Shown piece after piece: positions 14,640 through 24,660 of a stretch of DNA of 64,000 nucleotides. The stretch's first letter is position 1. Each line of letters opens with the position of its first letter. The notes beneath the pieces were generated by a model. That model saw only the letters and a list, made by a program, of their open reading frames with translations, was not told the DNA's origin and searched no databases. The stretch comes from Luscinia megarhynchos (Eukaryota; Chordata; Aves; Passeriformes; Turdidae). The position numbers and the translations under genes are program-made. The DNA is taken from the NCBI GenBank assembly GCA_034336665.1, contig CM067568.1, positions 14,231,983-14,295,982 on the forward strand, given 5' to 3'.

Positions 14640-15000
14640 AAAAAGTGATTGCACAGTTGTTATTGTGACCAGTGAAGAGCAGGATGAGAACAGGGAGAGG
14701 AACAGCCCTGCAGACACCAATGTCAGTGCAGAAGGAGGGCAGGAGGTACTCCAGGCACTGGAGCCAAGAGTCCTCTGCAGCCTGTAGTGCAGCCCATGGA
14801 GATCCACAGGGATGCAGAGATCCCACTGCACAGCAGAGCAGGTGGATGCCTGAGAGGAGGCTGTGACCCTGTGGGAAGCTCATAGAGAGAGGAGCCCACA
14901 GTGGAGCAGCCTCTCCACGGTGAAGAACCCCATGGAAGAGTGACCCATGCTGCAGCAGTTTGGGAGGACAGCTGCCCAGGGGATGGACTCACATTTTAGC
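14640..15000 (+). mobile_element. Avian endogenous-retrovirus LTR-like fragment
   Basis: The stretch carries degenerate repeats of the theme 'ggagcccac.gtggagcag' and 'cagcccatggagatccac' (about 14780-14960). A 'gcaggtggatgcctgag' segment and 'ggaggctgtgaccctgtggg' lie between them. I remember this arrangement from an abundant family of bird LTRs. The copy is diverged and incomplete: I see neither a clear poly-A signal nor TG...CA ends. Open frames cross it on both strands (68-93 codons) but none looks like a viral protein. A CR1 tail starts about 35 bases downstream. The LTR assignment is from memory of the family; another avian repeat with the same internal units is possible. Confidence 0.5.
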
Positions 15001-15035
15001 CATACTAGAACTTCATTTATATACATATTTATATG

Positions 15036-15160
15036 GTCAGATTGGGTGGGACACTGACCAACCTGACGTAATTGAGGATGTCCCAGCTTATTGCAGGGGA
15101 TTTAGACTGCCTGACCTTTAAAGATCCCTCCCAACCCAAACTATGCTATGATTCTACTTA
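15036..15160 (+). mobile_element. CR1 LINE, 3' end only
   Basis: CR1 is the dominant non-LTR retrotransposon of birds and inserts 5'-truncated copies. This fragment shows the typical plus-oriented 3' untranslated tail: 'gaggatgtcccagcttattgcagggg' and 'gactgcctgacctttaaagatccctcccaacccaaac', then the terminal ATTCTATG-type sequence in decayed form (ctatgctatgattctac, about 15141-15157). Only about 125 bp remain, so no coding sequence is present. The 5' truncation point near 15036 is approximate. Confidence 0.85.
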
Positions 15161-18100
15161 TGGATATGTTTACATATACATGAATGTTTTTGTTTTGTCC
15201 TTTGAGACTTTGTAACAGCTAGCTTTCTTTGTAATTAGCTTGAAGCCTGACCAACAACAAGGGCTATTGGAATGTTTTGAATACCAAATTGGTTTGGTGT
15301 CATGTCTTATCAAGGGTTTGAAATCTAGCCCAGATTTCACTGGACAATTTGTCAGATCCTGGATATCTCGGCAGCTTTCCAGACTGCTGCAGAAGGAGCC
15401 TTGCTCACCAGTTCAGCTCAGCATGCTGGGCTATTCTCTGAGATGATACTTGCAGTTAGGTACTGGCCAGGCCTGTGGGAGCAAATCAACAGCAGCCAAA
15501 CTCTTTGATCTATTTTTCACATCAAAGCCATAATGGCAGCATTCAGCTTAATTTGCTGGCAAAGACATTTGAAGGAAAATAAAATGGGTCCATGGTGCTT
15601 GATGTGAACAGGCTTCAGCTGAACAGTAAGAAATTAGGAACTTGGGTAGTCACAACTAAACATCATTTAACTCCAGCTGTAGTAAGACATGTACCCATGT
15701 ATGTGGAACAGTTTTACCTCCCAACACAGACTTTAGTTTGGGATTCCTGAATGAGTCACCTTGAGACAGAAGTTTACATTGGTGAGGCAGCAGGATAGGG
15801 AAAACAAGGTCTGCCCTTGAAGTCTTGTTTAATATAAGATACCTAAGATCACAAACAGTTTCTCTGGAATGAGGTTTGGGGTAAAGTAGTTGAAATGGAA
15901 TTGTATTTAGATTCCTGAAAAACACCCTTGAGGTTAAGGTTATAGAAAACAGGGCACCATCCAAGCATCTGATGGGCCAGATAGTGAAAGTAAACCAGGT
16001 AAGAGCATCTGGAGTCTTTTATCTTGTTACTGGTAGGTCTTTAAAGCTGCCTCTGAAGCCTGTGCTACAAGCTCCTGCTGGAGACCTTTTCCTGAAAGCT
16101 CAAAATCCTGTTTGCAGGTCACCAAAGCTGTGAGTGGCCCATGAGCCCTTTGGGGGCTTGGCCCATGGGATGAAATTGCTAGCCAGATAACCTCTCTGCT
16201 GTAACCCAAGCCCAAATGTGGACATGTGAAAGCTTTCTGACTACAGTGTGTGAGTAAAGACTTTTAGGTTATTTATTCTGCAGGGCTGTTCCAGGCAGGG
16301 ATCATGGCAGTAACATGGACAGTACCCATCATCCATAGAAGTGTCTCCTAAGATGAGCTCAGTCCATAGGGTCTACTGCAGATAGGAAACAACATAGCAA
16401 AAAAGGAGATGGAATACAGAGCAGCAGGATCTAAACAAGATCTTAGAATTATATTATCTGCCCACCTAAGCCAAACTGACAAGAAGGATGGGTGCTGACC
16501 TCTGATACTGTACAGTGAATATATTAGCCAGAAGAAAAGTTATTGCTAGCAAACCACTCAGGAAAAATTACCTCTGCTAACAAAGACAGAAAAAAAAAAC
16601 CAAACAAAAAAACTCCAGCCAGAAACATCATCTCAGCAGGGAACTCACTAACAGAAAGGAGCTACCACAGTAAACAGAAGCACAGTCTGCAGTATCAAAA
16701 CACTGTGGCATCCTGCTCCTCTTGACACTTGCCCACTGCCAGCTGCAAAGTCTCCATGCTGCTGCTTTTATGCTCTGCAATGTGATGTGAAGCTCTTTAC
16801 AAAGCACATACTCCCTGTACCTCTTACTGGCTCCCTGCTTTCAGCAGTAGTCACTGGAAATTTTCCTCTACCTTTTGCCACAAGAAGATTCCAGTCTCTA
16901 GTGGCTTCCAGGGAGATGTTTGTGGTTTTTCTAACTTCACCAGAGACCTGTTCCAGCAAACTAGCAATTGGGATTCTGGTTTAGCAGCAGCTCTGTTTTT
17001 CAAAATGTAAAAATGAACAAACATGTTCTTTTCAGAGCTCTAAACAGACAGACTACTATTCGTTAACAAGAAAGTCCTGCTCTATCCAGCTCTGGCATTG
17101 AATATTTTTGCTAAGGAACATTGAACTAGAAAACACTTGCTGGGAAAAGTGATCTTTTTCTTATCATTAATTGTATGCAGCTGTGTTGAAGCTTATGTCT
17201 GATGATAAAGACCCATCTTTAATAACATGTTTTAACTAATTTGTTTTAAAGCTTCCTCCTTCTTGTCTCACTATGTGCCATGAGCTTAAGGGCAAGTATC
17301 TTACAATGCTAACAACCATTCATAGGATGTCTGATTAATGTGGTTATGGCTCTAGAGCCATCGTAGTAATTACAGTGACAGAAATATGATCCTCTCCATT
17401 TTCATTTTAATAGAGGCCAATAAATATATCTTATGGCTTTTATGGTATTTAACTATCTAGTCATGAATGGGAGCTTGTAGAACTGTTGTAACTATGTTGT
17501 GAGATATAGGAAAGCACCAAATGCAAGTCTGCTGGATTCTGCAAAATGAGTATGCATTTACAGTTCACACAGGTGGGGTCAGATCTCTGTTGAGGGAAGA
17601 GGAGCTCGTTCAGCAGTTGTGAAAGGTGGAGGACATGAAAAGAAAGATGCAGGAGAAAGCAGTGCAACAATTTCCTAGGCAGGCTGCTGACCTGAGAGAA
17701 CTGAGTCTGTTGCTGCTGCTCACCTGCCTGTCTGCATTTACCACGATTTCTAGACAATACTGATACTCTGTTGTTGCACATCTCCAAGGGTTGTCATAAA
17801 AATATGTGAGATACTGCTTTTCAGTGCTCTATTAAAGTTGCATCATTAGATTGTAAGGACTAGAGTAACAACAGCTGAAACAGCCTGACTTTACTCTCCC
17901 AGCACTAGAATTAAAGCTTATTGTGCTTTGCTGCTTTTGTTACCCTGTTTATGGTGGAGTTCACACCAGTTTACAAGCCCATTTAGGACAGAATGTTGTT
18001 GCTGTGGCGGGAAATCTAAGTGTTCCAAACACTGGCAAATGCTGCAGACCCCCTGAAGGAATGCTGATTTCTTGCAAGGGAAAGCTGAAGCCAGAAGGGT

Positions 18101-20319
18101 CCTCAGCCATAACTGCAAGGTACATTCATCAGAAAGCTTCTGCCAAAGGGTATCTGGGGGACACTGATGAATTAGTTTTAAGCTAGGGAGCTCAGGTGGT
18201 GTTAGGACACAGCAAAGCTCACCCCAAATGCATGGCAGGGTTATGAGCTCTGTACTCCACATCTACCCACTTAGGGTTTCATGCACAGTTCAGGTGTATT
18301 TGCATGGACTGCAGACAGCACATAACCAGCAGATGTGTTTTCTGAATGGCTGTTAACAGAATAGACACTAGAGGGCTGTGGAAAATGGTCTTCAAAAATA
18401 TAAGTGTTTGCATTGCTTACTCCCCACATTTCTGTGGGGGACTTATGTGGGGGAGAACAGGTCTAGGTCCCAGCTTCAACAGAAGGATAGGGAAGTGATG
18501 GATGGCTCTAACCCAGAGTCAGAGGACCCATCTGGTGCAAGGTCTGAAGACACAGCAAATTCAAGTTCAGGGCTCCCTGGACCATAAGAAATGCCATTGC
18601 TGCACAATGCAAAGCATCAATTTAAGGTAAATTTTCTCTCATGGTCCAGTTTACTGATGAAATTTTGACAATGTAACTGGCAAGTATTCTGTTCTGTGCA
18701 TCACTAATGCTTCATGCACTACCCTAGAGCACATAGGAAAACATAACATATTATTCTTTCTCAGGGTCTCTAACTGAAATAATTTTGGGTGCTCAGTTTT
18801 TTATCGAGTGGTGTGTGGCAATGTGGCAGTGAACAGATGAAACACTAATAATCATGGAATGATTGCCTGGTAAGAAAATAATTTAGCAGAAATCTTAGCC
18901 AAAAATAAGCCAAAACACTTTAAGAAGGGTTTTTACAAATGTTCAAAATGGAAATCTCTGGGAAGTGAACTAAGTCCCACTGAGATTCATGTAGGGTGCT
19001 GAAAACTGTAGATGTCTGTACCAAAGTAGCTGAGAAGCCAAAGTGGGACAAAGCCAGTCTGGATACAGACAGCTGGACCAATGTCAAGTCCATGGTTTAG
19101 TTAAAAAATCTACCTGGCTGCATTGAGTGTTCCAGCTCTAAAAGCAGAAGGGTGAAGGGAGTGGAGGACACAGAAAGGACCTCAGTGTGGCCTGGAGCAG
19201 ACAGGACAGGAGGCAGCAGGGAGAGGGAGAAGGCAGTATGCAGCAGGGTGAGCTGCTTCACGCTCCAAGAGGATGGCTTAACCTGGCAGTGCCCTGAGCC
19301 AGGGTGATGAGAGGCTTTGGCATCTCCATGCACTGCCCTGCCCCATTGCACAGTACAGGCTTGCCCTCAGGGTAAAATTTTGGTGAGGATTAAGTGAAAA
19401 TCCCGACCAACTTGAAAGCAGCTGGAATCATGACAACTCTCCACACCTTGCAGATGATGGCAGAAATCACAACAAATACAGGTGAACTTAAAATCACCCG
19501 CCCTATGCAAGTGATTCAGGGGTTTCATTTAATGGATAGAGAAGGGCTGTGCTGACTCTTGAATAATATGGACAGCTTAGACTCTGTGAGCTGTTCACTG
19601 CTTTATGCTGTGTTTATAGTGCTTTTCTTCCCAGGAAAGAGCAAAAATGGATGATGACTTCTCCTTCCAGCACCATGCTCTAATTCTTGCTAGATATAGT
19701 GCATTCTGCTCTATGTCCCACTGAGCTCACTGGGAGAAAATCAGCTACCCCTACTGGCACTAGGTACATGGTATCAGTGATGCAGGGTGAAGCCTTGCAG
19801 TCCATGCATGGGCTGGAGTTGGCTGAAGGCAGTGAGAGAAAATGTGCCCTGGTCCAAGTCGAGCTTGCAGCTTGTGATGAATTCAGGATTTTTCATTAAC
19901 ATCTGGGAGACCTTTTCAAGTAATTATTTGCTGCTTTTCAGTGCTGGAAGCTGGCTTCCTGTACAGCATGAAGAACATCAGAGCTAGTGATCTTTGTCTT
20001 GGTTCAGCCTCTGTACACACTGAAGAGAAAAAGGATCTGGCTTTTTCTGTGAAGGGTGGGGTAGTAAAGCACTTCAGGCACATGATTTAATGCTTCTGGT
20101 TTCAGAAGCATGAGTTTGAGCTTTATGCTGTATTTTGCACCAAAGCTTCAGCTGCACATGGGTGATTCAGACTTCAGTGATGCAAGCCAGACTCATGTTG
20201 GTCACATTATCCCCTCATGTGATTTTTGGTTTCAGAAAGTTTGGGTGCCTTTTAACTCTGCTACCCCTCTTCCCATGGAGATGAAGGAGGTGTGAAGTCC
20301 TGCTTGGCTTCCTGCTCTT
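15161..20319. other. Non-coding DNA upstream of the CpG island
   Basis: No exon, RNA gene or large repeat is recognised. The longest frame (114 codons, minus, 17918-18262) is opposed by an 87-codon frame on the plus strand and matches nothing known. An A-rich patch lies at about 16587-16612. GC and CpG density stay low until about 20.3 kb, so the promoter-like region has a sharp upstream edge. Confidence 0.6.
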
Positions 20320-20985
20320 GGTCTAGCTCTGAACCGTGGGACCCACAGCGTGGAGGCGAGAGGAAGCAGCAGTTGAACGCGTGTGGCTAGGTCGCTTTCT
20401 GCCGTGATGCTTTACCAGATACTCTGCTCCCTGTAAAGCCATGCCTCCCCCGAAGGGCAGGCAGGCTGAGGCCAGGGATGCGATGATTGGACTGTCCTCC
20501 TCGTCTGGAGGAGCTTAGGGGTCCGTGCTTGCCATGGGATTGATTAGTCGCTCTGGATGCATAGGCGAAGCCGGGAGCGTGCTCAGCTGCGTGTCAGGGC
20601 TGCAGATTGCATGGGCGCCTCTGAGCCACGGCGGCGGCGTGTGGCTGGATGCTGAGACAAAGTGCTCCTGCAGGGCTTCGGCGCGGTGATTCCTCCAGGT
20701 TGGCTTTTCTCCATTATCTCACTGAAGCCCGGGGATGGCTTGCTGCTTGCTGGCCGGGGGGTCCGCCGTATTCTTGTCTAAGGGGGTTGGTGGTTTTGCT
20801 CTATTTACTCTGCCTTGGCTTCAGGCTCTCCCTGTGCCGAGGAGAAGAAAGACACAAACTGCAGGGAGTCTGGGGGGAATAACAAACCGGAGGGAGCCGA
20901 GCTCCGGCCGGGAGAGGCCGGGGCGCTCCCGCGGGGAGCCGAGCACCGCGCCCGCTCCGCTCCGATCCCGCCCGGATTTTGCACG

Positions 20986-21082
20986 TTCCCTTCCTTTTTT
21001 TTTTCCCCTCTCCTCAGTTTTTATTTTTTCTCCCTCTATTTCTCTTCTCCATTCCCCCCTTCTCTTCCCTCCCTCTCTCCCT
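20986..21082 (+). promoter_or_regulatory. 97-base polypyrimidine tract in the CpG island
   Basis: On the plus strand 92 of 97 bases are C or T; the only purines are at 21016, 21017, 21023, 21038 and 21051. AG follows immediately (21083-21084), so the tract plus AG forms a textbook 3' splice acceptor. Alternatively it is a promoter polypyrimidine/polypurine element able to adopt triplex DNA, or a pyrimidine-rich leader sequence. The composition is directly visible; the function is inference. Confidence 0.8.
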
Positions 21083-21202
21083 AGCGTGGTTGGATCAGTC
21101 TTTTGGTATTTCCTGCCGCCGCCTCCCCCGAGCAGCTGTCCGGCCGCGGCCCGGCGCTGCGCTGCGCGCTTTCCGTGCGGCCGGGGGAGCGGCTCGGCGG
21201 GG

Positions 21203-21238
21203 CCCACGCGTGTCCCCGCTCCGTCCCACGCGTGTCCC
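21203..21238. repeat. Two 14-bp direct repeats carrying ACGCGT
   Basis: The sequence cccacgcgtgtccc occurs at 21203-21216 and again, identically, at 21225-21238, a 22-bp period inside the putative 5' exon. Each copy holds the palindrome ACGCGT. This may be a local duplication or a paired protein-binding site; the sequence alone does not say which. Confidence 0.8.
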
Positions 21239-21242
21239 GGCG

Positions 21243-21275
21243 ATGCGGCGGCGGCGGCGCGGCGCGGCGTGCTGA
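21243..21275 (+). other. Upstream ORF of 10 codons (poly-arginine)
   Basis: The ATG at 21243 has G at -3 and C at +4, a partial Kozak match. Five arginine codons from a CGG run follow, and the stop is TGA at 21273-21275, 22 bases before the splice donor. In an untranslated leader such a frame can reduce translation of the main ORF, and arginine runs can slow ribosomes. Its use is unproven and depends on this exon being transcribed as proposed. Confidence 0.35.
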
Positions 21276-21297
21276 GCGCGGCACCGCCAGGGGCCAG

Positions 21298-21303
21298 GTA
21301 AGA
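21298..21303 (+). other. Splice donor of intron 1
   Basis: CAG|GTAAGA matches the U1 snRNA consensus at essentially every position. It sits at the CpG-dense core of the island and is the best strand indicator in the region. Chance donors of this quality do occur, but the location makes it credible. Confidence 0.7.
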
Positions 21304-21359
21304 CCCACCGGACATCCTGCCCTCCCCCGAACCCCAAAGCTGTCCTCCCTAAAATACAC

Positions 21360-21367
21360 TATAAAAG
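21360..21367 (+). promoter_or_regulatory. TATA-box match downstream of the donor
   Basis: TATAAAAG, a strong TATA match, lies in the GC-rich island 63 bases past the proposed donor. If functional it would place a second start site near 21,390, giving an alternative first exon. TATA boxes are uncommon in CpG-island promoters, so this may be fortuitous. Confidence 0.25.
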
Positions 21368-24239
21368 CAAATACCACCCCCTCCCCCGCCCTAAATTATT
21401 CCAATAAATGCATTCCCCCGCCTCTCGTGCTAGCTGCTCTGCTTGTCCCCCGCGCTGCCAGGCTGCCTATTTTTAAATATAACGTGGTACCCCGGAGTCG
21501 GCTTGCGAGTGGCGTGATCTCAGCGAGATTCTGAGCGCTGGAGGCTCGGGGAGGGATACCTGCCGCCTCTGTCCCTGCTTTGTGCCCAGGTTGTGCCTCG
21601 CCGTTTCTACGTGTGCCTTTTGGGGTTTGGCAACGGGAGCTGTGGGGTGGATCCCCTTGCCCCCCGATATCTCGGCATGGCACGGCTGGGGGGCCAGCAA
21701 GCGGCCGGTGTGGTGTGTGGGATGGCGTGCTGTCAAGGAGACCTGATTGCTTTAGACATGTGGGCATATCTGGTAGGTGGAACGCATTTTTAATGTGCTT
21801 CTTCCAGCATGGTGAGTAACTAGTAAGGAGACTGCACTGTTACTAACTGGCTGCATTTAATCGACCATAGTGATTATCCTTCCTATAGATGCTTGTACAG
21901 ATACCATAGTGGAGACCATAGGCATCGCTATCTGAAAACCAGATTTTGGAAACCTGACTTTGGAAATGGTTTTAGCTTGCACTAAGTGAAGCAAGGCAGC
22001 ATTCCTAGAGAAATAAACATATAAGCATAGGCAACTGTCTGTTGGATCAGAAACCATATTTTTCAAGTGCTATGCAAACCTAAAGGTGTTGTAGTGTGAA
22101 ACAATTGTTTAAAATAAGTGAGGGGGAAAGTTCTTTAAACTGTGTAGTCACCTTCTCACTTCATCCAGCTGCAGCAATTATCTTTGTTTTCAAAATATTC
22201 CTTTCCCCTCTTTGCACTGATGTACGAGATAACAACAGCAATGTCTACAACAGAGATCATCCACTGCCCTGGATGTGTCCCCAACTGCCACCTTTCCTCT
22301 TTAGCGGCAAGTTTCCAAGAAGGTGTGAGTGGGGAGGGAGAGACAGAAGGCTCAAGCCAGCTGTGTGCAGTAAGTTCTCCTGCCCAAAGTGGAGAATGGT
22401 GTTCTTGGCTGGGCAGTTCCCAGTGGGATGGTGGGTGACCCTGGGAGTATCCCACCCTGGCCTGGCAAGGAGGGGCACAGAGCTGGGCCAGAAGGACCTG
22501 GGGGCAGCAAGGGAGTCAGATTCATCTCCAGGGGTTACTTTGTGGCACTGTTGATGCAGGTGCAGAATTCAAGGGAGAAGATGCAGGCCACAGTCCCGCC
22601 TATGGCCTATTTCAGTTTGAAGTGGGCAATGTAAACCTAAGGAATTATTTAATCATGGTGATGCATGAAAGTAACTGAAAGGCGGATTTACTGCTCTAAT
22701 CTTTTCATGGTGCTTAATTTAATTTTTGTGTGCTTTATTGCAACACTGATTCATCAGGTGAGTGGGAGGGAGGCTTGTACAGTACAGGTGGTTCAGTTTC
22801 CATTGCTGGATTAGATATTTCTCAAGGTGCTTTCTTGGCTACAGCAGGAGAAAAATGGCTCTGTGTCTGATACAGTGCTGTGGTTTGAAATCCAGGATAT
22901 CTCTAGGGAAAGGCCATTCCTATAATCTCTAATATGCAGTGTTTGAAATCAAGTGTGCCATGCTCAGAGCAAAACTGAGACTCGACTAATTCTTATTATG
23001 TTCATAGATCATAAAAATTTCAGTTAAGCTAATCTGAATTGGGTTAGACTCACTTCATATCCAAGAGAGCTGTTACCTGCTGCAGGCAATTGTGAGATTG
23101 TCAGCATTGCCAGTGCTGAAGGTCTTTCAGTGCTGGATCTGGGGCTGAAGAGGTAAAAATGAAACTGCCCTGAAGTGTGTCAGCAGGGCTCTGCTGCTTC
23201 TGAGCTGCAGAGCACAGACCTCCCTCTGCAACAGCACAGATTTGTGCTATTTGGTCTCCTGTTTTATTTGCAGGAAAAGCTGCATTTAGTGTTTTTTCTC
23301 CTGACCTCCTTGCCTTTGAAGCGTTAACAGCACAGTGTTTTCTCATCCAGAAATGCTGCTTCTCATGCCTCCACTCCTCAACATGAGATGTCTCTGGCAG
23401 CACACTGTAGGTGTTTGTGCATGCCTGCTGCGGTTACTGAGGTAAAGGAAACACAAGAAGCAGTTCAGGGAATGGGAACAATCCAAATCCCAAATACACG
23501 CAGGTTTGGGCAGGAATGGCAGTGACCTGCTGTGCCAGCGTGTCTCAGTCTGGGTCTGGGCTTGCTCACTACTCATGCAGGCTCCTGGCTGTCACTGCTG
23601 GTGTTTATGCTGTGCCTTAGAGCACCAGGCATCTTGAGACTAAGCAAACTCCTCCCAGGTGCTGCTCAGCCCTCATTTTGGAGCTGTGTGGTTGTGGTGC
23701 ATTTAATTGTACAGGGCTGTGTCTAAATCACAGGTTCTGCCTTCATCCCAGCTCCTCCCCACCACTGTGGCTCTTTCTGGTCATGCAATGAAGGAGGAAG
23801 GAGACAACCATCCTGGAAAACACCCCTTTGATAAGTAGCTGCTGAGCCCCTGTGGAGGACTAAGGAGCAGTGTACAACCTGCCCAGGTTTCCACATTTCT
23901 TAATTATTGGAATATTCTCTTTGCTGAAGGCGTGGGAGTGTTGTGCTTGCACCGGGCTCTATGTACTGTGTATGCATCTGTGTAATACAAAAGGATCAAG
24001 GTACTAAAAGGGAATATTCTGCAAAATAGGGAAGCAGCTAACAGCAGGCTAGTAAGAGTTACCTGTGAATGGTTTCTGTCCATCACAGAAGGAGAGTGAT
24101 GTGAAAGGGGGATTAATTTTATTTTTAGGTTAGAATAGTCCAGCTGCTTGTGTGGGCTTTTTAATTTCTTTCAAGCTGCATAAAAACCATAGGCATATCC
24201 CTTGCTCTTTAGTCTCAGTTTTCTGTAGTGTTTGTAGAG

Positions 24240-24660
24240 CTACAGTTGAAATTGTGCCATTTTTTCCTTTACGCTCCTTTCAGATTGGAGGATTTATAGG
24301 TGTATAAATCAAAGTCTGAATTGAAAAGGCTCAATTCTCGTCTTTGTTTAATAAACAGCCAGCTCTATACCTGGGCTTTCCTTTAGCAGTGTGTCACTGA
24401 GGTGTGTGCTCTGTTCCAGTATCAATAACTTTACCACGCTGGCAGTCTTCTTGATAGTAGTGTTTCTATGTGTTTTGTTAAACTCCACGCCAAGCTTCAA
24501 CTTACTGGGAATTCACTGCAGGGCTGTATGAGTTTGAGTGTTTTGGCAACCCAGTTACCATTTGCACTATAATAGCATCAGTGAAAAATTAACCAGCTAA
24601 AGGCAAAAGATAAATGCTTACAGGCAAAAGAGAAATCTTTAATAAACTGGGATCTGTGCA
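24240..24660. other. Candidate conserved non-coding block
   Basis: This is balanced, complex sequence with no long ORF, no known repeat and several short motif duplications. 'aggcaaaaga' occurs twice (about 24601-24610 and 24622-24631), each followed by AAAT-type sequence, and AATAAA/TTTAATAAAC motifs recur near 24350 and 24640. This may be an intronic enhancer. The call rests on appearance only. Confidence 0.15.

Larger units (their letters stand above)
21085..21297 (+). other. Probable untranslated 5' exon of an unidentified gene
   Basis: The 3' boundary is well supported: the sequence ends ...ggggccag and is followed by gtaaga, matching the vertebrate donor consensus. The 5' boundary is uncertain. 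If the AG at 21083-21084 is an acceptor, the exon is 213 nt and belongs to a transcript starting further upstream in the island. If transcription starts inside the island, the exon could begin anywhere from about 20.4 to 21.1 kb. The segment is very GC-rich. Its last ATG (21243) opens a 10-codon frame that closes before the donor, which suggests an untranslated leader with the main start codon in a later exon outside the window. A frame open from 20735 through the donor also exists, so a coding 5' exon is not excluded. I do not recognise the gene. Confidence 0.55.
20320..21720. promoter_or_regulatory. CpG island, likely gene promoter
   Basis: CpG dinucleotides, scarce elsewhere in the window, become dense from about 20,330 (gaaccgtggg, cagcgtgg, aacgcgtg) to about 21,715 (cggcatggcacgg, gcggccggtg), with a peak at 20,880-21,300. 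A reverse-strand GC box (CCCGCCC, 20967-20973), CGG runs (20629-20639, 21246-21260) and two ACGCGT sites lie inside. CpG islands of this size in vertebrates usually mark unmethylated promoters. The splice donor at 21,298 points to plus-strand transcription. I found no equally good minus-strand donor in the island, so divergent transcription is possible but unsupported. Confidence 0.85.

Noticed and set aside
17940..18180. Possible old interspersed repeat (ggagttcacaccagtttaca-like phrase)
   Set aside because: Only one short phrase resembled a family I remember, and the surrounding sequence did not continue the match.
20735..21301. 188-codon plus-strand frame running through the CpG island and across the donor
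   Set aside because: Stops are rare in GC-rich sequence. The frame includes the long pyrimidine tract as Ser/Pro/Phe-rich filler, overlaps open frames of 164 and 98 codons on the minus strand, and resembles no protein I know.
20821..21315. 164-codon minus-strand frame in the island
   Set aside because: It is the antisense shadow of the same GC-rich stretch. There is no minus-strand splice donor of comparable quality.
21103..21534. 143-codon plus-strand frame spanning the donor into the intron
   Set aside because: It ignores the strong donor at 21,298 and changes from GC-rich to AT-rich composition midway. It has no recognisable domain.
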